This document shows, piece by piece, positions 32,162-39,715 of a stretch of DNA of 64,000 nucleotides; position 1 is the first letter of the stretch; each line of letters begins with the position of its first letter. The translations under genes and the position numbers were made by a program. Source of the DNA: Sinorhizobium terangae (lineage in GTDB: Bacteria > Pseudomonadota > Alphaproteobacteria > Rhizobiales > Rhizobiaceae); contig NZ_CP121659.1 in the NCBI RefSeq assembly GCF_029714365.1, positions 3,020,501 to 3,084,500 on the forward strand. The letters run 5' to 3'. The notes beneath the pieces were generated by a model. That model had not been told where the DNA came from. It worked only from the letters and a program-made list of their open reading frames with translations, and did no database searches.

Positions 32162-32210
32162 ATGCATGTCACCCAAAAGTGTGCAGCGGTCTTGGGACAA
32201 CGACATGCAT
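32162..32210. repeat. ATGCATGTC..GACATGCAT palindromic unit, inverted copy
   Basis: Reverse-complement copy of the unit at 4386-4433 upstream of glgP, with a few substitutions. It follows the 106-bp unit without a gap. Confidence 0.7.
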
Positions 32211-32228
32211 AAAAGCAATGACCTGGAC

Positions 32229-32326
32229 CGCGGCGCGTTTGATCAGGCGCGCAAAGGACGCTGCGGCATTCTAAATTGCCGCATGTTTTATCCTTAAATC
32301 GGGTACGATTTAGGAAAACATGCGGT
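32229..32326. repeat. GCGCGCAAAGGACGCTG / GCATGTTTTATCC repeat
   Basis: Two-part rhizobial repeat: an imperfect hairpin CCGCGGCGCG..GCGCGCAAAGGACGCTGCGG, then TTGCCGCATGTTTTATCCTTAAATCG with its inverted partner CGATTTAGGAAAACATGCGG. Related units are at 38992, 52080 and 55954. It ends 3 bp before the stop codon of the FeeM-like gene. Confidence 0.7.
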
Positions 32327-32328
32327 GG

Positions 32329-33105
32329 TCATCCGCGCGTTGATGCACGGGAGTAAGCGCGGCCGTAGCTGCTTTGCGCAAATCGCGCGGTGGGCAGGAT
32401 CGTCAGCGGTGCGAACGGCACTTCGCTGCGGTCCGCAAACATCATCCGGCGCTCGAACGGTTCGGAATCGAAAACCGGAAAGCGGTCGAGGATCGAGGGG
32501 CGCTGTCCACGAACCCGCGCGACCAAGAGGGCGCCGTCGGCATTGTAGACGCCGAGATTTTCCCGGCACGCCACAACCGTCTCCGAGGCAAAGATGCGCT
32601 TGTAGAAGGCCGTATGACGCGGCCGGCACGCCGTCAGGCAGCGGTCGGCGGAAAAGTATTCACAGGCCATGGCAACCGGCCTCAGCGTCAGATAGGGCAG
32701 CGCCCGCATCTCGTCGCCGATCACCTCGGGATCCACGGCGAGCCGGCCGGGATCGATCAGAACCATGCCCGCATCGAGAAAGGTATCGATCTCCGGACCG
32801 AAGATGATTCCGGACGTGCTTGCCCGATGGTCCGGCGTGACATGGTGGACCCGCACCGTGCTGACCAGGTTCTCGTCAAGGTAGATACCGAAGACATAGG
32901 CGTGGCTGTCGAAGTCGAGGTCGTCTATCAACGTCGATCCCGTCAGCTCCATGAGGTTGACGGCCTTGTAGGCCTTGTATCGGAGCCGCGCGATGTCTTC
33001 CATGTCCTCGCCGGTTTCGACGCGCCTGTATTCGACGCGGTCGAGCAGCTGCATCAGCTTCTCGGAAAAAGTTCCAGGCTCCGCCTGGCGCCCATCAGCA
33101 CCCAT
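32329..33105 (-). CDS. FeeM-like N-acyl amino acid synthase / autoinducer-synthase-like acyltransferase
   Basis: 258 residues. The core (about 25-215) resembles the GNAT-fold N-acyl amino acid synthase family founded on FeeM, which is related to LuxI-type synthases: RLRYKAYKAVNL, DDLDFDSHAYVFGIYLDENLVSTVRVHHV, then a Pro-Gly-Arg-Leu-Ala segment. Such enzymes join an acyl chain from acyl-ACP to an amino acid. No signal peptide or membrane segment is seen. ATG 33105 lies behind GGGGGTAAA. The upstream region has three perfect CtrA boxes. The product is unknown, and an untested signalling or membrane-lipid role is possible. The C-terminus ends at the edge of a repeat, so it may be slightly altered. 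Confidence 0.75.
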   Translation of the reverse strand: MGADGRQAEPGTFSEKLMQLLDRVEYRRVETGEDMEDIARLRYKAYKAVNLMELTGSTLIDDLDFDSHAYVFGIYLDENLVSTVRVHHVTPDHRASTSGIIFGPEIDTFLDAGMVLIDPGRLAVDPEVIGDEMRALPYLTLRPVAMACEYFSADRCLTACRPRHTAFYKRIFASETVVACRENLGVYNADGALLVARVRGQRPSILDRFPVFDSEPFERRMMFADRSEVPFAPLTILPTARFAQSSYGRAYSRASTRG

Positions 33106-33121
33106 AAGTTTACCCCCATAG

Positions 33122-33136
33122 TTAACAAAGGGTTAA
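33122..33136. promoter_or_regulatory. CtrA box 1 (TTAA-N7-TTAA)
   Basis: TTAA at 33122-33125 and 33133-33136 with exactly seven bases between (CAAAGGG), the alphaproteobacterial CtrA consensus. It is only 17 bp upstream of the FeeM-like ATG, so it may overlap the transcript start, which could make it repressive. Confidence 0.65.
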
Positions 33137-33185
33137 CCTATTGACGGCTGATGAGCTGGCAACCACAAAATGATACAGACTGCAC

Positions 33186-33217
33186 TTAACCTTTTGTTAA
33201 CCTTAACAGAAGGTTAA
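33186..33217. promoter_or_regulatory. CtrA boxes 2 and 3, tandem TTAA-N7-TTAA
   Basis: Two further perfect TTAA-N7-TTAA sites, 33186-33200 and 33203-33217, separated by 2 bp, about 80-110 bp upstream of the FeeM-like ATG. Three exact sites in under 100 bp is a strong cluster. CtrA is the master cell-cycle response regulator in this group. Confidence 0.7.
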
Positions 33218-33249
33218 ATTTTATGGTGAATCCGGCGCTTGAGGGTGAC

Positions 33250-33322
33250 TCAGAGCAAGATGAAGGAAAGTGTGCGCGGTTTTCCGTCGGCATCCCGCTC
33301 AACTTATTGGAATCGATCACGA
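33250..33322. repeat. Divergent GGATGAGG..TCCCGCTC intergenic repeat, copy 2
   Basis: Same order of elements as at 15913-15985: AAGATGAAGGAAAGTGTGCG, CGGTTTTCCG, CATCCCGCTCAACTTATTGG, GATCACGATG. It lies between the CtrA-box region and the end of the GGDEF-EAL gene. Confidence 0.5.
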
Positions 33323-33389
33323 TGAAAGCCTGATGCGGGGCGAAGCGGCGGAAGAGACTCCTGCCCTGCGGAAAACGGCAGGCGGGTCG

Positions 33390-35700
33390 TCAGGCGATGC
33401 GCTGGCTGGACGACTTGGTGGTTCGTTTCCGTGCACCTTGCTTGCACAGGGCGTCGATCGCGGAGGCCGGCATCGGCGCTGCGAAGACAAAACCCTGTAT
33501 CAGATCGGCGCAGTTGAATTCGTTGATTAGCTGGAGCTGGTCCGCTGTCTCTACCCCTTCGACGACCGTCTTCAGGCCGAGCGCGCGGGCAAGATTGACG
33601 GTTCCGCGCAAGAGCTTGAAGCGCCGCGCGTCTTCGCGAATGTTGCGGACGAAAGACCGGTCAATCTTGATGATACCGGCAGGCAGCGTATCGAGATAGC
33701 TGAGGCTCGAATAACCGGTGCCGAAATCGTCTATGGCGATGGTTATGCCTCGCTCGTGCAGGTCGCTGAGAATGCCTTGAACCTTGGCCGGCTCGTCCAT
33801 CAGGCAGCTTTCCGTCACCTCGAGGTGCAGCCGCGCCGGATCCAGCCCCGTTTCCTTGAGCGCCTCGGTGACCATCGAGACGATCTCGTCGCCCCTGAGA
33901 TCGAGGACCGAGAGATTGACCGACACAGACATGTCCGACGGCCAGTTCGTGCAGTCCCTGCACGCCTGCCTTAAAACATAACGGGTGATGTGGGTCACTA
34001 GACCCATTTCTTCGGCAAGCTGAATGAACACATTCGGCGGGACAGGCCCGCGCTCGGGATGCGTCCAACGCGCCAATGCCTCACAGCATTCGATCCGCGA
34101 TCCATCCGGCGTGAACATTGGCTGGTAGGACAGGCTCAGGCCATTTGCATTGAGTGCCTCGCGCAGATCGCTCTTGAGCTTCTGGCGGTCGAGATAGCGG
34201 GCGTCCATCTCGCTTTCGAAGGCCGTGCAGCCCCCCCTTGTTCCTTGCCTTGGTTTCCGAGAGCGCCAGGTCCGCCTTGATCTGCAGGTCTTCGAACCGG
34301 AAATCGCCACTCGGCACGATGACGAAACCGGCGCTCATGGTCATATTGAATGTGAAACCGCCAGCAACGTAAACGCCGCGCAGCCCGGCATGCACGGCGC
34401 GGATCCGTTGCTCCAGATCGGAGGCATCTGCCCTGTTGGGGAAGAAGACCACGAATTCGTCGCCCATCAGGCGGGCGGCTATCGCATCGTCGCCGGTCAG
34501 GGACTTCAGGCGTTCGGCGACCGCCTGAAGTAATTTGTCGCCGACCACATGCCCTCGCGTATCGTTGACATGCTTGAATTCCGCCACGTCGATAAGGAGA
34601 AAGCCTATGTTGCGCCCGTGCCCGCCGTTGGCAGCCATGGCATGGTGGGCAAGTTCGGCAAAATAGTCCCGGCTCGGCAGGCCTGTCAGCGTGTCGAAGC
34701 GTACCATCTGCAGGATCTTCTTTTCCGCCTGCACACGCGCGGTCACATCCTCGAAGGTCAACACGATCTCGCCGTTCTCGCGGCGATTTGCCGAAAATTC
34801 GAGGAAGCGGTCTTGTGACGTCGAAATCAGCGCGCGCGAGTGCTTTCCCTCGATCAGCAGGTCGAGCTGTCGCGCAATCGTCTCCTTGTTCTCCGTGCCG
34901 AGCGCCATGCGGTCGGCCGCTTGTTCAAGGACTTCGCTGAGCAGGCGCTCCTTGAGAACGGCCTTGTCGCCAAGGCCGAGGAGTTCGCAGGCGCGTTCGT
35001 TCGCGACCACGATGCGATGGTCGCCGTCGAGCATGAAGAGCCCATGCGTCATATTGTTGAGCGCGGCGTCGAACTGCCCGGCGATTGTCGAGATTTCCCG
35101 TGCGGCGAGGACATTCTCGTAAAGAAAGGCGCGCACATTGTTTGCCATCGTCCAGGTGGTCAGGATGAACGGCAGTATCAGCACCGCCAGGACGAGCATG
35201 TAGGGATCCCGCAAGGTCAAGAGACCGATCACGATCGGCAGGCAGGCCGACGATGACAACAAGAGAACCGCCCGCTCGGAACCATAGTTCCGGCCGACGA
35301 GCGAAATCATCGATGCCAGCGTCACCGAAATGCACGCAAGTTCCGCGAAGGAATCCTGACTGATGACGATTGCATATCCGCAGGCAATGCCGCAGGTCAG
35401 CGTCACGCTGACGCCGCCGACGATGTACCGGTTTTCCCATTTTCTGACCATCGCGTTGTCGGCGTCGGAAAAGTCCTGCCGGTCGAACCGGGTCATGTCG
35501 AGATTGCGGAGCGCCCAAACGACGACAATGGTCGCGGCGCAGATCAGATAGAAGGGATCGGAGGTCTTGAGAAAGACAAGCAGGAAGGTCACGACGTGCG
35601 ACAGCATGCCGATTACCAGCGTCCGGCGATGTTCATAGAGCGAACTCACAGACGACAGGTAAACATCTGTCGGAAGAGCGCCCCGTTCATTGGGCATCAT
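33390..35700 (-). pseudogene. Membrane GGDEF-EAL protein split by a one-base frameshift in a G7 run
   Basis: Two overlapping frames make one protein of about 770 residues. The first (35700 to 34081) has about five or six membrane helices (30-190), a PAS-like segment (about 205-315) and a GGDEF domain whose signature reads MGDEF, so cyclase activity is doubtful. The second (to 33390) has an EAL domain with EALARW, LEVTES, DDFGTGYSSL and KIDRSFV intact, so phosphodiesterase activity is plausible. The frames meet at a seven-C run on the plus strand (34231-34237). Removing one base restores ARNKGG-CTAFESEMDARYLDRQ. It could be a recent mutation, phase variation, slippage during transcription or a sequencing error. 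Confidence 0.85.
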
Positions 35701-36131
35701 GAACCAAGCTCCGGGTTTGCCGGATTGTTAGAGTCGAGGACTTAACGAAAGATTTCGTCTAAACCCCCGAAAGATCTATCGAATTGCCAGACAGTAGCAA
35801 AACGGCACTGGGCTACGCGCACCGATTCAACCCAATATTGCAGAAGACTCGTAATAATAGCCGCATTATACAACCACGCATAGGTATTTCTACGCCGGGA
35901 AACTCGGACTGCGACTTGGACATTTCTTCAATTGAGGCAGGCGCCCCCGGCCGTTTTCCGGATGAGATGGTTACCCGACCTTGAACAAATCCCCTTAATT
36001 CCTTCCACCTTCTTACCTTAGCCTGCCAGAAAAGCCCAGTCACCGGTAGCGGATCGTCGAGCGCGAATCTCGCAGTTGACTTTCACCGATATCTGGCTGC
36101 AAGGCTTTCGGAACGGAAACGGAGATTGATG
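35701..36131. other. Divergent promoter region, GGDEF-EAL gene and C26 amidotransferase gene
   Basis: About 430 bp, noticeably richer in A and T than its neighbours, with no convincing gene and no repeat of the families seen elsewhere. It must contain promoters for both divergent genes. I cannot assign -35/-10 boxes with confidence. Confidence 0.45.
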
Positions 36132-36884
36132 ATGTCGAAACCTGTCGTTGCGATCCCTTGCGATTTTCGCGAATTCGACGGCAATGTCTGGCATGTTGCC
36201 GCAAATCAATATGTGCGCGCGGCCGTCGAAGGCGCCGGCGTCATGCCGTTTCTCATTCCGGCACTCGAAACCGGTAATGACATCGACGAGATCCTCGACC
36301 GTGTGGATGGCGTTCTCGCCAGCGGGGCACGCTCCAATGTCCACCCTTCGCTGTATGGAAGGCAAGCGACGGATGCCGACGGTCCGTTCGATCCCGGCCG
36401 TGATGCCACCAGCCTGCCGTTGATCCGCCGTGCGCTTGATCGCGGCGTTCCGCTGTTTGCGATCTGCCGCGGCATTCAGGAGCTCAATGTGGCGCTTGGC
36501 GGCACGCTCGCGACCGAAATTCAGGACCAGCCCGGTATCTGGGATCATCGCAAGCCGGACGTGCCCGAACTCGACATCGCCTACGGCATTCGCCAGGATG
36601 TGATCGTCAAGGAAGGAAGCTGCCTGGCGCCCGTTCTCGGCGCCGGCCGTATCAGGGTCAACTCGCTGCACCGGCAGGCAATCGCCGCGACCGCGCCGCG
36701 CCTCGCCGTCGAAGCGGTTGCCGATGACGGCACGATCGAGGCGGTGTCGGTCATCGGCGCCAAAGCCTTCGCGGTCGGCGTGCAATGGCATCCGGAATAT
36801 TGGGTCAGAACCGACGCGCCTTCCGCCTCGCTTTTCAAGGCCTTCGGCGATGCGGTGCGTGCCTATAGAGAGGCAAAGGGCTGA
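36132..36884 (+). CDS. Peptidase C26 / gamma-glutamyl-GABA hydrolase-like glutamine amidotransferase
   Basis: 250 residues, class I glutamine amidotransferase fold of the PuuD group. The nucleophile is in LFAICRGIQELNVALGG and the His-x-Glu of the triad is in GVQWHPEYW. RVNSLHRQAI is also typical. Characterised members hydrolyse gamma-glutamyl-GABA in putrescine breakdown or related gamma-glutamyl amides. No other puu genes adjoin, so the substrate is inferred only. GGAG at 36121-36124 is best spaced for ATG 36132; ATG 36129 and TTG 36126 are alternatives. It ends 3 bp from the convergent dehydrogenase gene. Confidence 0.88.
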   Translation: MSKPVVAIPCDFREFDGNVWHVAANQYVRAAVEGAGVMPFLIPALETGNDIDEILDRVDGVLASGARSNVHPSLYGRQATDADGPFDPGRDATSLPLIRRALDRGVPLFAICRGIQELNVALGGTLATEIQDQPGIWDHRKPDVPELDIAYGIRQDVIVKEGSCLAPVLGAGRIRVNSLHRQAIAATAPRLAVEAVADDGTIEAVSVIGAKAFAVGVQWHPEYWVRTDAPSASLFKAFGDAVRAYREAKG

Positions 36885-36887
36885 ACT

Positions 36888-37853
36888 TCACCCTTTGCGC
36901 CGGAACGGTGTTTCAACGACCGGCGTAAGGGCCTCTCCCGTCGAAAACCAGGCCTTCAGATTGTCGACGACGAGATCGGACATCGCATTGCGGGTTGCCA
37001 CCGAAGCGGAGGCCACATGCGGCAGAAGCGATACGTTCGGAAGGGTCAGCAATGCCTCCGGCACGTGGGGTTCATTTTCGAAGACGTCGAGCCCCGCCCC
37101 GGCGATGACGCCATTCTGAAGAGCGGCAACGAGCGCCGCCTCGTCCACGGTCGAGCCGCGGCCGACATTGATCAGCACACCCTCAGGCCCGAGCGCGGCC
37201 AGGATGTCGGCGTTGACGGCCTTCAGCGTGCTTGGCGTGCCCGGCACGATCACGATCATCGTGTCGACGGCTTCGGCGAGGCTCTTGAGGCTCGAATGAT
37301 AGGCATAGGCAAGCCCCTCGCGCGGCGAGCGCGTGTGGTAGGCGATCGGAACAGCGAAGGCCTCCAGCCTCCTGGCGATCGCAAGGCCGATCCGCCCGAG
37401 GCCGAAAAGTCCAACCTTGCGCCCCCGGAGCGAAAGCGGCGATAGAGGAAACGCCCCTTCCCGCACCCAGCGGCCCTGCCGCAGCCATTGCTCGGCCTGC
37501 GGCAGGCGCCGCAGCGTATTGAGGAGCAGTCCGACCGCCGTGTCGGCAACTTCTTCGGTCAGGACATCGGGCGTATTGGTGACGACGATCCCTCGTGCCG
37601 CCGCCCGGGCGACATCAACCCCGTCATAGCCAACGCCGAAATTGCCGATGATCTCGAGGCGGGGTAACGCATCCATCAGCTCCACCGGCAGGCGGCCGGA
37701 AACCGCCACGCCGGCGACGTCCGCCATCTCCGGCGTCACCAGTTCCACATCGGCCCGCTCGATGCGCACGGTCTCGAACATTTCCGGAAGCCGGTCGAGA
37801 ATGCGCTGGTTGATCTTGCCGGGCACGAGAATTCTGGGGCGAGCCTCCGACAT
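36888..37853 (-). CDS. D-2-hydroxyacid dehydrogenase (glyoxylate/hydroxypyruvate reductase type)
   Basis: 321 residues with the two-domain fold of D-isomer hydroxyacid dehydrogenases. The NAD(P) loop is VGLFGLGRIGLAIARRLEAF, and the catalytic Arg is in INVGRGSTVDEAALV. The Glu follows in GLDVFENEP and the His in LLPHVASAS. The probable reaction is NAD(P)H-linked reduction of glyoxylate, hydroxypyruvate or a sugar-derived 2-ketoacid. The LacI-family gene lies 24 bp upstream on the same strand, so the two are probably co-transcribed. Confidence 0.9.
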   Translation of the reverse strand: MSEARPRILVPGKINQRILDRLPEMFETVRIERADVELVTPEMADVAGVAVSGRLPVELMDALPRLEIIGNFGVGYDGVDVARAAARGIVVTNTPDVLTEEVADTAVGLLLNTLRRLPQAEQWLRQGRWVREGAFPLSPLSLRGRKVGLFGLGRIGLAIARRLEAFAVPIAYHTRSPREGLAYAYHSSLKSLAEAVDTMIVIVPGTPSTLKAVNADILAALGPEGVLINVGRGSTVDEAALVAALQNGVIAGAGLDVFENEPHVPEALLTLPNVSLLPHVASASVATRNAMSDLVVDNLKAWFSTGEALTPVVETPFRRKG

Positions 37854-37877
37854 CGTTACTCCTTTCGGGAGATGCGC

Positions 37878-38900
37878 TCAGGCGGTCACGCGTAGCGGGC
37901 CGGTCGACTGGCGAATGCGCATCTCCGGCTTTATCAAATGGATTCCATCCGGCTCATGGCTGCCGGAAAGTTTGTCGAGCAGCGCTCGCGCAGCGCTGCG
38001 GCCGACATCGGCCTGGCCGTTCCAGACAGTCGTCAGCGCCGGGGTCGCGATCGAGGCTTCCTCGAGATCGTCGTAGCCCGTGACCGAGATGTCGACGCCC
38101 GGCACGAGCCCGGCGCGGGCAATGCCGTTCATCATACCGATTGCCACCAGGTCGTTCCAGCAGACGACTGCCGTGGGCTTTTGCGGCAGCGACAAGAGAT
38201 GCACCGCCGCCTCGAACCCGCCCTGCTTGGAGCGCGGCCCGGGAATGCGCAAGTCCGGATCGACCTGGATATTCGCCTTGCGCAGCGCGTTTACATAACC
38301 CTGGTAGCGATCACGGCCGGTCGACGTCTGGTCGGTGCCGCCGACCATCGCGATGCAGCGGTGGCCAAGGCCGATCAGGTGATTGGTCGCAAGCGAAATG
38401 CCATAGGCGTCGTCGCCACGGAAAATCGGCACGTCGAGTCCTTCGATCGACCGGGCGATCAGGATCGCCGGCATGCCGTTGTCCTCGGCAAGCTGGATGT
38501 CCTCCGGGGGAGTGCCGATCGCCGGCGACATGATGACACCGTCGCCGCCAAGCTGCAGCAGCGTCTCGATGAAGTCGCGCTGCTTCTCGACGGAATCGTA
38601 ATGGTTGGAGAGGATGAAGGTCTGCTTGTCGCGATCGAGTTCCGCCTCGATCGCCTTGAGGATTTCCCCGTAGAACGGGTTCATGATGTCGTGCACGACG
38701 ACACCGATGATGCCGGACCGCGACGTTCTCAAGCTCGCGGCGCGACGATTGTAGATATAGCCGAGCGCGCGTGCCTGTTCCTTGATCTTGTCGCGGGTTA
38801 CGGTCGCCACCAGTGGGCTGTCACGCAATGCCAGGGATACTGTCGCCGTCGAAAGGCCGAGTGTTTCCGCGATTGTCGAAAGCTTGACCTTTTGCGCCAC
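37878..38900 (-). CDS. LacI-family transcriptional regulator
   Basis: 340 residues. The N-terminal helix-turn-helix and hinge are VKLSTIAETLGLSTATVSLALRDSPLVATVTRDKI and IYNRRAASLRTSRSG. A periplasmic-binding-protein-like sensor domain follows (GIIGVVVHDIMNPFYGEIL to GVDISVTGYDDLEEA). Such proteins usually respond to a sugar or sugar acid. It probably regulates itself and the hydroxyacid dehydrogenase downstream. A palindromic operator candidate lies about 50 bp upstream of the start. Confidence 0.93.
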   Translation of the reverse strand: MAQKVKLSTIAETLGLSTATVSLALRDSPLVATVTRDKIKEQARALGYIYNRRAASLRTSRSGIIGVVVHDIMNPFYGEILKAIEAELDRDKQTFILSNHYDSVEKQRDFIETLLQLGGDGVIMSPAIGTPPEDIQLAEDNGMPAILIARSIEGLDVPIFRGDDAYGISLATNHLIGLGHRCIAMVGGTDQTSTGRDRYQGYVNALRKANIQVDPDLRIPGPRSKQGGFEAAVHLLSLPQKPTAVVCWNDLVAIGMMNGIARAGLVPGVDISVTGYDDLEEASIATPALTTVWNGQADVGRSAARALLDKLSGSHEPDGIHLIKPEMRIRQSTGPLRVTA

Positions 38901-38947
38901 TATGTCCCCCCGAATTCACCGATCTCTTCAGCCCGTTTTAAATCCTC

Positions 38948-38962
38948 TTTAAACTGTTTAAA
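38948..38962. promoter_or_regulatory. Candidate LacI-family operator
   Basis: Perfect 15-bp palindrome TTTAAAC-T-GTTTAAA centred 55 bp upstream of the lacI-family start. A single-base centre is less usual for this family than a central CG. A TTAA-N7-TTAA match (38938-38952) overlaps it, so CtrA binding is an alternative reading. Confidence 0.5.
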
Positions 38963-38991
38963 TGATCGCCGCAATCAGGAAGTGTCACCCC

Positions 38992-39095
38992 ACAGCGCCG
39001 CGCGTCTTACCAGACGCGCAAAGGACGCTGTAGCCTTTGAATTGCTGCATGTTGTTGTCCTTTAATCGGCTACGATTAAAGGCGACATGCAGTAG
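38992..39095. repeat. Two-hairpin CAGCGCCGCGCG / CATGTTGTTGTCC repeat
   Basis: Full-length copy of the family: hairpin CAGCGCCGCGCGTC..GACGCGCAAAGGACGCTG, spacer TAGCCTTTGAATTG, hairpin CTGCATGTTGTTGTCCTTTAATCG..CGATTAAAGGCGACATGCAG. It fills the gap between the lacI-family and marR-family genes. Confidence 0.8.
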
Positions 39096-39105
39096 CGGCA
39101 TGGGA

Positions 39106-39603
39106 TCAATCGGGCGCTCTCGCCGCTTGCAGATTGCTGTCGACGGCTCTCAGCAGCTTCAGGAGGGTACGCACCTGCTTGTCGGTCAAACCTCGCGTGG
39201 CGAGCTTTTCGGAATGCTGACCGGCCTCCGCAATGGTCTGCAGCCGTTCGCGCCCGGGCACGGTCAGATAGACCTTGGTCAATCGCGCATCTTCCTCGTC
39301 CGGCCGGCGTTCGAGGAAGCCTTGCGCCTCCATGCGGCCGATGGTGCGTGTCATTGTCGGCGCCTTGACACCCAGCTTTGCAGCGAGCGCCCCTGCCGTC
39401 AGGCCGTCGGTCTCGGCCAGCGCGAGCATGACGCCGTCCTGCCCCGCATAGAGGCCGCTTTCGACGAGATTGCGGGAGAGTACGGTGCGCATCGAGCGCG
39501 CCGCCTGTACAAGAACCGAAGCAAGATCATGCGGCTCGACAGCAAGCTCGTCCCTCTTCTTGCCGTTCTTGCCCTTCTTTTCGGCCTTGCTCTTCTTGCC
39601 CAT
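39106..39603 (-). CDS. MarR-family transcriptional regulator
   Basis: 165 residues. After an unusual lysine-rich N-terminus (MGKKSKAEKKGKNGKKRDE) comes a winged helix domain: LAETDGLTAGALAAKLGVKAPTMTRTIGRMEAQGFLERR and the wing DEEDARLTKVYLT. The basic tail may add DNA contacts. It is divergent from the creatininase-family gene and shares its promoter region, so regulation of that gene is the simplest guess. No ligand can be named. Confidence 0.9.
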   Translation of the reverse strand: MGKKSKAEKKGKNGKKRDELAVEPHDLASVLVQAARSMRTVLSRNLVESGLYAGQDGVMLALAETDGLTAGALAAKLGVKAPTMTRTIGRMEAQGFLERRPDEEDARLTKVYLTVPGRERLQTIAEAGQHSEKLATRGLTDKQVRTLLKLLRAVDSNLQAARAPD

Positions 39604-39641
39604 TGGACCTCCCGCCGAATCCCGTACACGATTTTATAGCA

Positions 39642-39667
39642 ATACAGCTTGTGATTACGAACTGTAT
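39642..39667. promoter_or_regulatory. Inverted repeat in the marR/creatininase intergenic region
   Basis: ATACAG (39642-39647) and CTGTAT (39662-39667) are inverted half-sites with centres 20 bp apart, two helical turns. The position between the divergent MarR-type regulator and its likely target suits an operator. Confidence 0.35.
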
Positions 39668-39715
39668 GACTCAAATAACAATTTTACGACAGAAGGGATG
39701 GAGAACCGAAGAGAA

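Larger units (their letters stand above)
31840..32328. other. Gene-free interval made of three adjoining repeat units
   Basis: 489 bp without a convincing gene. From 32056 to 32326 three different palindromic repeat types lie almost end to end: the pnt-flanking 106-bp unit, the ATGCATGTC unit shared with 4386-4433, and a GCGCGCAAAGG/CATGT unit. The first 215 bp are unique and should contain the promoter of the oxidase IV gene. Short open frames here are repeat translations. Confidence 0.7.
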
